Source: an uncultured Rubrobacteraceae bacterium
GTDB lineage: Bacteria; Actinomycetota; Rubrobacteria; Rubrobacterales; Rubrobacteraceae
DNA length: 64,000 nt
NCBI GenBank assembly: GCA_902806095.1
Contig: CADCVF010000040.1
Coordinates: forward strand, 33,763-97,762
Direction: 5' to 3'
Both the position numbers and the translations under genes were made by a program. A model generated the notes under the pieces. It saw only the letters and a list, made by a program, of their open reading frames with translations. It did not search any database and was not told the DNA's origin. Each line of letters starts with the position of its first letter. Positions within the stretch are counted from its first letter, which is position 1. Positions 33,987 to 41,439 of this stretch are shown piece by piece.

Positions 33987-34709
33987 CTAGGATACCTCCG
34001 AGACTAGGGCCTTTATGAGGTGGCTATTCTCGTCTTCTTCGGGATGCCAGAGTACGCCGAGCACGAAAGAGCAAGAAGGGTCTTCGATGGCCTCGACCGC
34101 GTCGTCTTCGGCCGCCCTTCCGGTGACAGCGAGGCCGCTACCAACGTCTCTTATCCCCTGGTGGTGGTGCGACTTGACCGGCGCCCTGTCCGCGCCGGCG
34201 GCGCGGGCGGCGAGAGAGCGGGGGTCGAGGCGGACCTCGTGGTCGGCGAAGGTGCCTGGCGTGTGGCGGTGCTCTTCGTGGCCGAGCACGTCGGGGAGAT
34301 GTTGCTCTATGGTGCCTCCGTAGGCGACGTTGAGGATCTGCATCCCGCGGCAGATGCCGAGGATGGGCATCTCGCGCTCCAGGGCACTTCGTACCAGCGC
34401 GAGCTCGTAGGCGTCGCGCTCCTGTTGTACGGGCCCTGTCTCGGGGTGCCTTTCGTCTCCGTAGAGGGTGGGATCCAGATCCCCAGCCCCTCCCGTGACG
34501 ACGAGCGCTTCGAGAAGGTCGAGCACCCCGCCAGGGTCCTCAGCATCGTCCCTGTCCGGGGGCAGCAGGATTGCCCGCCCGCCGGCGCGCTGCACGGCCT
34601 GGACGTAGCGCGCCGGGCTGATGATCGCCGGTATCCCTTCCCAGGCGCCGTAGCTAACCCTCTCTGTCGCCGCCGTGACGCCGATGTTGGGCCTGGACTT
34701 GCCGTTCAC
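33987..34709 (-). CDS. class I glutamine amidotransferase-like gamma-glutamyl hydrolase (PuuD-like)
   Basis: 240 residues. It has the nucleophile elbow GICRGMQILNVAYGG near residue 116 and the His-Glu pair in LWHPEED near 220, as in PuuD, which hydrolyses gamma-glutamyl-GABA. Here the expected substrate is the final gamma-glutamylated acid of the operon, releasing glutamate. Its GTG start overlaps the TGA of the upstream ligase gene, showing tight coupling. Confidence 0.9.
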   Translation of the reverse strand: MNGKSRPNIGVTAATERVSYGAWEGIPAIISPARYVQAVQRAGGRAILLPPDRDDAEDPGGVLDLLEALVVTGGAGDLDPTLYGDERHPETGPVQQERDAYELALVRSALEREMPILGICRGMQILNVAYGGTIEQHLPDVLGHEEHRHTPGTFADHEVRLDPRSLAARAAGADRAPVKSHHHQGIRDVGSGLAVTGRAAEDDAVEAIEDPSCSFVLGVLWHPEEDENSHLIKALVSEVS

Positions 34710-36070
34710 AGGCGCTCGAAATTCCGGTAGCGTTCCCAGTCGGTAACAGCGGCCTCGAAGGCCTCGATCTCGACGCGCGCCATGTTCAGGTAATGCTCGA
34801 GGACCTCATCCCCGAATGCGGCTTTGGCCGTCTCGCTGTCCGCAAAGAGCTCCCGCGCCTCGCGCAGGCTGGTCGGGACGTGCGGCTTGTCCGTCTCGTA
34901 GGCGTTGCCGGCGAACTCGTCTTCGAGGGAGAGCTCGTTCTCTATCCCGTGCAGGCCGGCGGCGATCATGGCCGCGATGGCGAGGTAGGGGTTGACGTCA
35001 CCGCCGGGCAACCGGTTCTCGACACGTAAGGAGTTGCCGTGGCCGACGACGCGCAGGCTGCAGGTGCGGTTGTCCTTGCCCCACGCCACCGCCGTCGGGG
35101 CGAAGGAGCCTTTGGCGTAGCGCTTGTACGAGTTTATGTTGGGGGCAAAGAGGAGCGTGAGCTCGCGCAGGCAGGCGAGCTGGCCGGCGAGGAAGCTCTC
35201 GAACAACGGGGAAAAATCGTGGCCGTCGGCGAAGACCGGGGTCCCGTCCTCACTCTGGACGCTCAGGTGGATGTGGCAGGAGTTGCCCTCGCGCTCGTCG
35301 AACTTGGGCATGAAGGAGATCGAGCAGCCCTCCTGGGCGGCGATCTCCTTGGCGCCGTTTTTGTAGATCGCGTGCCCGTCCGCGGTCGCCAGGGCGCGGT
35401 CGAACCGGAAGTTGATCTCGTGCTGCCCGAAATTGCACTCGCCCTTGGCGTCCTCGACCGCGAGCCCGGCAGCCGCCATAGAGTTGCGGATGCGCCGGAG
35501 CAGCGGCTCGATGCGCGCCGTCCCAAGCAGCGAGTAGTCCACGTTGTAGTAGTTGGCTGGCTCCAGATCTTTGTACCCTTTACGCCAGGCTTCCTCATAG
35601 GAGTCCATGAAGACCAGGAACTCTAGCTCCGTCCCTACAAAAGCTTCGAGGCCGCGTTCAGAGAGTCGCTCCAGTTGGCGCTTGAGGACCTGCCGGGGCG
35701 AGGCGACGACCGGAGAGCCATCCTCCCAGACGAGGTCGCAGGTGACGAGCGCCGTACCCTCCTGCCAGGGCACGCGCCTGAGGGTATCCATGTCGGGCTT
35801 GAAGACGAAGTCGCCGTAGCCGCGCTCCCAGGAGGACATCGCGTAGCCCTCGACGGTGTTCATCTCCACGTCCACGGCGAGCAGGTAGTTGCAGCCCTCG
35901 GCGTCGTGCTCGACTACTTCTTCGAGGAAGTGGGTCGCAGTGAGGCGCTTGCCCTGAAGCCGTCCCTGCATGTCGGTCATCGCGATCAGGACGGTGTCTA
36001 TACGTCCCGCCTCGACCTCCGAGCGCAAAGCTTCGAGGTCGAGGCGTCCCTGCGCCTGCGTCGTGTCCAA
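34706..36070 (-). CDS. glutamine synthetase-like gamma-glutamylamide synthetase
   Basis: 454 residues of the glutamine synthetase fold that glutamylate amines with ATP (PuuA, IpuC, and the Streptomyces GlnA3/GlnA4 group). Active-site signatures are GTELEFLVF near 141, GECNFGQHEINFRF near 208 and NSCHIHLSV near 265. Linked permease, dehydrogenase and hydrolase genes argue strongly against a role in ammonia assimilation. TTG start preceded by GAGGAGC. Substrate could be ethanolamine, another amino-alcohol or a polyamine. Confidence 0.9.
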   Translation of the reverse strand: MDTTQAQGRLDLEALRSEVEAGRIDTVLIAMTDMQGRLQGKRLTATHFLEEVVEHDAEGCNYLLAVDVEMNTVEGYAMSSWERGYGDFVFKPDMDTLRRVPWQEGTALVTCDLVWEDGSPVVASPRQVLKRQLERLSERGLEAFVGTELEFLVFMDSYEEAWRKGYKDLEPANYYNVDYSLLGTARIEPLLRRIRNSMAAAGLAVEDAKGECNFGQHEINFRFDRALATADGHAIYKNGAKEIAAQEGCSISFMPKFDEREGNSCHIHLSVQSEDGTPVFADGHDFSPLFESFLAGQLACLRELTLLFAPNINSYKRYAKGSFAPTAVAWGKDNRTCSLRVVGHGNSLRVENRLPGGDVNPYLAIAAMIAAGLHGIENELSLEDEFAGNAYETDKPHVPTSLREARELFADSETAKAAFGDEVLEHYLNMARVEIEAFEAAVTDWERYRNFERL

Positions 36071-36083
36071 TTCTTGCTCCTCT

Positions 36084-37529
36084 CTAGCTTCCGGCCAGTT
36101 CGGACTCGGCCTTCTCTATCGTGGCGAACTCTTCCTCCGGCGCCTGGGCGACGAGGTGGTGGCGGCTGTACAGGCCGAAGTAGGCGAGGAAGAGCGCGTA
36201 GACGCCGAGCGCGATGAAAGCCGCCCTGACATCCACGATAAAGGTCGCGATCACCGCAAGAACCGCTAGCACGAGCGCCACGCCAGAGGTGGCTACGCCG
36301 CCCGGCGTGCGGTAGGGTCGCTCGAGGTCAGGTTCGCGCCGGCGCAGCACTATGTGCGCGAGCATCATCAGCGCGTAGGAGATCGTGGCGCCGAAGACGG
36401 CGATGTTGAGCAGCCTGGCGCCGTCGCCCGTGATCGAAAGGACGAAGCCGATGACGCCTGGCACTATGAGGGCCACCCAGGGCGTCCTCCTTCTGCCGGT
36501 GAGCGAGAGCACCTTGGGGAGATAACCGGCCCTGGAAAGGGCGAACATCTGGCGCGAGTACGCGAAGATGATCGAGAAGAAGCTTGCGATCAGGCCAGCC
36601 AACCCCGCGATGTTCACGAAGGAGCTTAGGAAATTGGAGCCGCCGTAGGCGGTCTCCACCGCCAGAGGAAGCGGGTTATCCGAATCCTGGATCACCGCCG
36701 AGCCCGCCCCACCGGGGGCGAAGACGAGGATCACGGCCGCGAATGCCAGCAGGGCCATCATCCCGGCGATGAGACCCTTGGGCATGTCTGTCGCCGGGTC
36801 GCGAGTCTCCTCTGCGGCGAGCGGCACGCCCTCTATGGCGAGGAAGAACCAGATCCCATACGGTAGCGCCGCCCAGAGGCCCACCAGACCGAACGGGAGG
36901 AACGCGCTCGCCCCTGCCGCGTTCGTCGCCTCTATGTCCAACAGGTTCGCCACCTCGAACTGTGGGATCATGCCGACAACGAAAACGACGAGCGCCACCA
37001 CTGCAATGGCCGTTATGGCGAACATGACCTTGAGCGCCTCGCCGACGCCGTAGAGGTGGATGCCGACGAAGATCAGGTAGAAGGCCAGGTAGACGATCCA
37101 CCCGCCGATACCGGTGAGGATTTCCACGTACCCCCCGATAAACGTCGCTATTGCCGCCGGGGCGATGGCGTACTCTATCAGGATCGCCGTACCCGTCATG
37201 AACCCGCCCCAAGGCCCCATCGCTCTCCGCGCGAACCCGTAGCCTCCGCCGGCCGTCGGGATGGTCGAAGACAGCTCCGCCAGCGCGAAGATCATCGCCG
37301 TGTACATAGTTCCCATGAGCAGCGTGGCCACGAGCATCCCGCCCCAACCACCCTCGGCGAGCCCGAAGTTCCAGCCCGCGAAGTCGCCGGAGATCACGTA
37401 TGCAACCCCGAGCCCGGCCAACAGCACCCAGCCGGCAGCTCCCTTCTGCAGCTGGCGCTGCTCCATGTAATCGGCGCCAACGTTCTCGTACTCCACGCCC
37501 CCGCTGGTCCTTCTCTCGGACTCGCTCAC
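36084..37529 (-). CDS. eat: ethanolamine-type amino acid/amine permease (APC family)
   Basis: 481 residues with about 12 membrane helices. The N-terminal part after a short soluble stretch (AYVISGDFAGWNFGLAEGGW, ALAELSSTIPTAGGGYGFAR, then TAILIEYAIAPAAIATFIGGY) fits the ethanolamine permease subgroup of the APC superfamily. GTG 37529 was chosen because AAGGGAG lies six bases upstream; the longer frame to 37607 runs into the promoter. It heads the operon permease-ligase-hydrolase-ALDH-SDR-cysK-like. Confidence 0.85.
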   Translation of the reverse strand: MSESERRTSGGVEYENVGADYMEQRQLQKGAAGWVLLAGLGVAYVISGDFAGWNFGLAEGGWGGMLVATLLMGTMYTAMIFALAELSSTIPTAGGGYGFARRAMGPWGGFMTGTAILIEYAIAPAAIATFIGGYVEILTGIGGWIVYLAFYLIFVGIHLYGVGEALKVMFAITAIAVVALVVFVVGMIPQFEVANLLDIEATNAAGASAFLPFGLVGLWAALPYGIWFFLAIEGVPLAAEETRDPATDMPKGLIAGMMALLAFAAVILVFAPGGAGSAVIQDSDNPLPLAVETAYGGSNFLSSFVNIAGLAGLIASFFSIIFAYSRQMFALSRAGYLPKVLSLTGRRRTPWVALIVPGVIGFVLSITGDGARLLNIAVFGATISYALMMLAHIVLRRREPDLERPYRTPGGVATSGVALVLAVLAVIATFIVDVRAAFIALGVYALFLAYFGLYSRHHLVAQAPEEEFATIEKAESELAGS

Positions 37530-37578
37530 CCTAAACTCCCTTCCCCGCCTGCCCACTACCAATCTCGCAATATCAGGC

Positions 37579-37607
37579 ACATTAATGGCAAGCGATTCGC
37601 GCGTCAA
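37579..37607 (-). promoter_or_regulatory. promoter of the amine-utilisation operon
   Basis: Minus strand: TTGACG (37607-37602), 17 bases, TAATGT (37584-37579). It gives a leader of about 43 bases before GTG 37529. Confidence 0.6.
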
Positions 37608-37648
37608 CAGTCTGTGGTAGGTATCAGGTATCCTCTCGTACCCGAGAT

Positions 37649-37669
37649 GCCTGTAGCCTGTAGCCTGAA
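37649..37669. repeat. heptamer repeat (GCCTGTA)2 GCCTGAA
   Basis: Three tandem 7-base units in the gap between the permease and csaA. The unit GCCTGAA is the same as in the gcvPA-internal repeat at 29516-29543. GTATCAGGTATC just upstream (37621-37632) is a second short direct repeat. Confidence 0.75.
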
Positions 37670-37692
37670 ACCTCTAGATAAAGGAGTGTGGC

Positions 37693-38031
37693 TTGCCTGA
37701 GATAAGCTGGGAAGATTTCGAGAAGGTGGATGTACGGGTCGGCACGGTCGTCGAGGCCAAGCTCTTCCCTGAGGCACGCAAGCCCTCGATAAGGCTCGTC
37801 GTAGACTTCGGAGCAGAGATCGGGACCAGGAAGACCAGCGCCCAGCTCACGGCGCACTACGGGCCGGAGGGACTCGTGGGCCGCCAGGTCGTCGCTGTGG
37901 TCAACTTTCCGCCGAAGAGGATCGCGGGCTTCGAGAGCGAGGTTCTGGTTCTGGGAGTGCCGGACGAGAGCGGCGAGGTCGTGCTCCTCTCCCCGGATCA
38001 TGCGGTCCCGGCCGGAGGCAGGATGTTCTAG
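37693..38031 (+). CDS. csaA: tRNA-binding protein CsaA
   Basis: 112 residues, a single EMAP/OB-fold tRNA-binding domain: DFEKVDVRVGTVVEAKLFPEA at the start and the VAVVNFPPKRIAGFESEVLVLG segment. CsaA binds tRNA and has chaperone-like export activity in Bacillus. The start is TTG with AAGGAG six bases upstream. It is followed 69 bases later by the AIM24 gene. Confidence 0.93.
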   Translation: MPEISWEDFEKVDVRVGTVVEAKLFPEARKPSIRLVVDFGAEIGTRKTSAQLTAHYGPEGLVGRQVVAVVNFPPKRIAGFESEVLVLGVPDESGEVVLLSPDHAVPAGGRMF

Positions 38032-38100
38032 GAAACTTCTAGACGGACGCTCCGTACCCAGGTAGTATCGTTTACTCTGACTGGAACGGGAGGTAAGGCG

Positions 38101-38811
38101 GTGAGTGAGACGAACCTGGAGCAGTTCAGGGAGGTTACGCCGGAGGGGCGGTTCACGCTCCAGAACTCGGCTATGCTCAAGGTGCGGTTGGAGAACGACC
38201 AGATCCAGGCCAAGCTCGGCTCGATGGTCGCCTACCAGGGCGACGTTCGTTTCGAGCACAAGGGCGGGGGCCTGGGGCGTTTCTTCAAGAAGGCCGTAAC
38301 CGGAGAGGGCGTCAGGCTAATGGCGGCCAACGGAACGGGCGACCTGTTCCTGGCGCAGGACAAGCGCAAGATCATGATTCTGGAGCTCCACAACGAGCGT
38401 ATGACCGTCAACGGCGACAACATCCTCGCCTTCGAGCCAGGCATCGACTGGGACATAAAGCGGGTCGAGGGCGCCGGTCGTCTCGCAGGCGGCCTCTTCA
38501 ACGTCGTACTGGATGGCACGGGCAAGGTCGCCGTCACTTCAGACGGGGAGCCGGTCCTCCTCGACACCTCGACCCCGACCTTCGCCGACCCCGAGTCCGC
38601 CATCGCCTGGAGCGGCGGTGTGAGGACAGGCGTCAGGAGCGACGTCTCCTTCAAGACCTTTACGGGACGCGGCAGCGGCGAGTCGTTCCAGGTAGCTTTC
38701 GAGGGTGAAGGCTGGGTCCTCATACAGCCCTCAGAGGGATCTAGCGTCCCCGAACATTCCCACGCCGGCGAGGGCGGCGGCGGTGGTCTGGGGTCACTCT
38801 TCGAGGACTAG
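38101..38811 (+). CDS. AIM24-family protein
   Basis: 236 residues, beta-rich protein of the AIM24/TRAP-like family of unknown biochemical function. KLGSMVAYQGDVRFEH near 40, GEGVRLMAANGTGDLFLA near 70, and FEPGIDWDIKRVEG are family-typical. The C-terminus has a glycine-rich tail. GTG start with GGGAGGT upstream. Confidence 0.9.
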   Translation: MSETNLEQFREVTPEGRFTLQNSAMLKVRLENDQIQAKLGSMVAYQGDVRFEHKGGGLGRFFKKAVTGEGVRLMAANGTGDLFLAQDKRKIMILELHNERMTVNGDNILAFEPGIDWDIKRVEGAGRLAGGLFNVVLDGTGKVAVTSDGEPVLLDTSTPTFADPESAIAWSGGVRTGVRSDVSFKTFTGRGSGESFQVAFEGEGWVLIQPSEGSSVPEHSHAGEGGGGGLGSLFED

Positions 38812-38860
38812 GAGGCCGTGAAGGTGTGGCTGTCCCGTAACTGCGGAAGGAGAAGCGTGG

Positions 38861-39265
38861 ATGGATGAGCAACGCCTGCCCGACCTCGCAGTGCTGGACG
38901 AACAACAGGCGCAACACTTCATCACCGAGATGTTCACCCATCTAAGCGCCGCAGCGGAATACGAGATGCGCCACGAGGACTACGTAATGGAGATGCCCCA
39001 GTCCGGCGAGCGCATCAGGGGCCGGGAGAAGATGAGGGAGTTCCAGGAGGCTTACCCCACCCCCCCAACTATTCATCTACGAAGGGTGGTCGTCAGAGAG
39101 CGCCTGTGGATCATCGAAGGAGTCAACGACTACGGCGAGGGACAGGTATTTACCATCGTGCTCATCTTCGAGTTGCGCGATGGCAAGATATGGCGAGACA
39201 CCCGCTACTACGCCGAGCCGTTCGAGGCGCCGGGGTGGCGGGCGCCGTGGATAGAGCGGTTTTGA
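38861..39265 (+). CDS. SnoaL/NTF2-like protein
   Basis: 134 residues with the small cone-shaped NTF2-like fold pattern: an N-terminal helix pair, MEMPQSGERIRGREKMREFQEAYP, and strands ending in FELRDGKIWRDTRYYAEPFEAPGWRA. Such proteins are often isomerases or unknown. ATG with AAGGAG upstream, 49 bases after AIM24. Confidence 0.85.
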   Translation: MDEQRLPDLAVLDEQQAQHFITEMFTHLSAAAEYEMRHEDYVMEMPQSGERIRGREKMREFQEAYPTPPTIHLRRVVVRERLWIIEGVNDYGEGQVFTIVLIFELRDGKIWRDTRYYAEPFEAPGWRAPWIERF

Positions 39266-39320
39266 GAGGCCTCAGAATTGCTCTGCAAACAGAGCGGAAT
39301 AGACAACAGTACTACCCTGG

Positions 39321-39402
39321 TGGAGCCCGAATCGGAAGGTACTGTACCTTGATGAGTTTCTTATGTACAGAATTCGGGGGCTCCGTGATATGATGTACAT
39401 AA
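39321..39402. repeat. nested inverted repeats upstream of the DUF6788-type gene
   Basis: Three dyads are nested: GGAGCCCGAAT (39321-39331) with ATTCGGGGGCTCC (39371-39383); the perfect AAGGTAC-T-GTACCTT (39336-39350); and CTTATGTAC (39360-39368) with GTACATAAG (39394-39402). The gene follows within 25 bases. Confidence 0.7.
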
Positions 39403-39424
39403 GTCTGTTGATATGGAGGACGTG

Positions 39425-39793
39425 ATGGAGTCGGGGCGGATCACGAGGGAGTGGTTGGAGGGGCTGGATCCGGCGGAGTTCCGGGAGATCTCGGCCATGA
39501 TCTCCGACATACAACGTGAGCGCGCAAATATGCGGCGACAGAAGCTCGAACGGCGACGGTCTGCAGCCCGTGAGAAGCCCCACATCAGGCGCTACCTCAA
39601 ACTGGAGCGCGTCAAATGTGGCAAGAAAGGCTGCAAGAAATGCGCCAGCGGAGAGCTTCATGGCCCTTACTGGTATCTGTACCGGCCAAAGGAGAACGGA
39701 GCAGGCCGTACGAGCGAGTACGTCGGCAAAGTGCTGCCCGAAACGCTCGCCGAGGAGTTCGACATCCCTGAAGATCAGCGGCCGTCGAACTAG
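39425..39793 (+). CDS. DUF6788-like small basic protein
   Basis: 122 residues. The N-terminal half is helical and highly basic (RERANMRRQKLERRRSAARE); the C-terminal half has the motif CGKKGCKKCASGELHGPYWYLYR and YVGKVLPE, which I associate with the DUF6788 family. The cysteines may bind zinc. Family members are often near transposases. ATG 39425 has GGAGG five bases upstream; ATG 39413 overlaps that site. It is bracketed by similar palindromic repeats. Confidence 0.65.
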   Translation: MESGRITREWLEGLDPAEFREISAMISDIQRERANMRRQKLERRRSAAREKPHIRRYLKLERVKCGKKGCKKCASGELHGPYWYLYRPKENGAGRTSEYVGKVLPETLAEEFDIPEDQRPSN

Positions 39794-39799
39794 CTGCTC

Positions 39800-39849
39800 A
39801 GTTTCTTATGTACGCGTGCAGGCCTTCGCAACGACCAATCCTACATAAG
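39800..39849. repeat. second copy of the palindromic repeat, after the DUF6788-type gene
   Basis: AGTTTCTTATGTAC (39800-39813) is identical to 39355-39368. CTACATAAG at 39841-39849 pairs with CTTATGTAC with one mismatch. Loop length, 27 bases, nearly equals the 25 bases at the upstream copy. Confidence 0.75.
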
Positions 39850-39881
39850 GCGAGACTACAGGTTTGGATGCGTAGTTCTTG

Positions 39882-41387
39882 CTAGGCGCTGTCCTCCAGC
39901 TTGATTACCCTTGTGGTGCCGAGCACCCTATTCGAGCCATTCATGGCCTTCAGGACGAGGTAGGGTTCATTGGTACGCAACGTGATAACGGTCTCGAAGC
40001 CCTTCCGGGGGGCTGACCCGAGTGACTCCAGATCATCTGGGGCCGCCCCGGCCAACACCTGCCAGGTGGCTACTTCTGTGGCGCCATTCCAGCTGACGTA
40101 GAGTGTTACCTCGTCTTCGGCCCCGAGCTCGGCGACGATGGCGGGGTCATCGGTAGGTTGCCCACTCCACGGTAAGCGGAAGGCCCTGTAGGTCTCGCTC
40201 TCGGTCGGGAAGGTGGCGCTAAAGAGCAACTCCCCATCATGGGAGAATTCCGAGAAGATTGGCGCACTGCCCCAGCCTACGAGGACGTTCCCGTTGGGTA
40301 ACACCTGCACGTTGCCCTGGGTGTCAGAGAGCAACTTGTCGGGGTGGGTGTATTCGCTTATCAGGCTGGCGCTCATGGCGTCTTCGTCGACCTCGACCGC
40401 GATGCCGCGGGACTGCTCAACTCTGTTTACGTTACCGTTATCGAAGATGGTGATAGCACCGTCGGGGTGGCGACGGGCGTCGTGCTGGAAAGTGGTCCTG
40501 GTACCCTTGCCCATCTCGAAGTCGCTCCTCTTCCCGCCGAGTCGCCAGACGACCTCGCCCGACCTCCGGTCGACCTTGTACAAGGTGGATGTCGTACGGG
40601 AGGAGATGAGCAGGTGATCCTGGTCATATACATCTACGGAGTTGATGTGGAAGTAGTCGTAGGGCTTGGTGTAAGACTCCTCTAGCCCGACGTGGTCGAG
40701 GCTGTGCCACTCGAAGAGCACCTCGCCGGTCTCGATGTCGACCTCCTGGGCTATCCCGTCGAGAACTTCACCGTATACATTATCGCCCACCGGAATGTAG
40801 TCCCATGGCACCTTGTTGTAGATCGTGATCAGCGCCGTATCCTCGGGCGTGATGAGGAACTCGTGGTGGTCCCCCTCATAGCCGTTGGCTGCCCTTACCC
40901 TCTTTATCTCCCTATAGGAATGGTCACAGATCACATACTCGCCCTGGCCGTAGCCGGTGTGTTGTCCTTCCCACCAGGTGAGCACCGACTCTCCCTTGTA
41001 CGTCTGCGCCCTGAAGGCCATCACATCCATATCCTCGTTCTGCAAGAGGCGCAGCCACAGGGGCTGTCCGTCGTTGTCGAGGATCATACAGCCGTCCTGC
41101 CCAGGACCAGCCTCCACTGGTCCGTTCTTCGCGGCGACGAAGATGTGGCCCGGCGCCGTGCCAGGGAGACTCGTGTTCACCTCGATGACCGGCGCGTGGA
41201 GATCCGGGCGCGAGCGGAAGCTCCACACCTGCCCAGCCTGGGCGGATGCGGCGGTAGACCGGATGCGTGCGGCCGGATCGCAGCCCAGGGTGCCGCCGAG
41301 CGCGACCAACGCGGCGCCGCCGGCCGCGGCCTGCAGGAACCTTTTTCGCGTGATCCCAGGGTTCAAGACGCCGCCGCACTCTCGCAC
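39882..41387 (-). CDS. Tat-exported arylsulfotransferase-family protein
   Basis: About 501 residues. The N-terminus has the twin-arginine-like motif TRKRFLQ followed by AAAGGAALVALGGTLGC. The rest is a beta-propeller-type arylsulfotransferase (ASST, Arylsulfotrans_2): GDHHEFLITPEDTALIT, DYFHINSVDVYDQDHLLISSR and FQHDARRHPDGAITIFDNG. These enzymes move sulfate between phenols, though many homologues are uncharacterised. GTG 41387 has AAGGAG nine bases upstream. It follows leuS on the same strand. Confidence 0.82.
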   Translation of the reverse strand: MRECGGVLNPGITRKRFLQAAAGGAALVALGGTLGCDPAARIRSTAASAQAGQVWSFRSRPDLHAPVIEVNTSLPGTAPGHIFVAAKNGPVEAGPGQDGCMILDNDGQPLWLRLLQNEDMDVMAFRAQTYKGESVLTWWEGQHTGYGQGEYVICDHSYREIKRVRAANGYEGDHHEFLITPEDTALITIYNKVPWDYIPVGDNVYGEVLDGIAQEVDIETGEVLFEWHSLDHVGLEESYTKPYDYFHINSVDVYDQDHLLISSRTTSTLYKVDRRSGEVVWRLGGKRSDFEMGKGTRTTFQHDARRHPDGAITIFDNGNVNRVEQSRGIAVEVDEDAMSASLISEYTHPDKLLSDTQGNVQVLPNGNVLVGWGSAPIFSEFSHDGELLFSATFPTESETYRAFRLPWSGQPTDDPAIVAELGAEDEVTLYVSWNGATEVATWQVLAGAAPDDLESLGSAPRKGFETVITLRTNEPYLVLKAMNGSNRVLGTTRVIKLEDSA

Positions 41388-41439
41388 TTGCCCCGGCTCC
41401 TTCTTCGCCTGGCGTGTCTCGTGTAGCGGCAAATGACCG

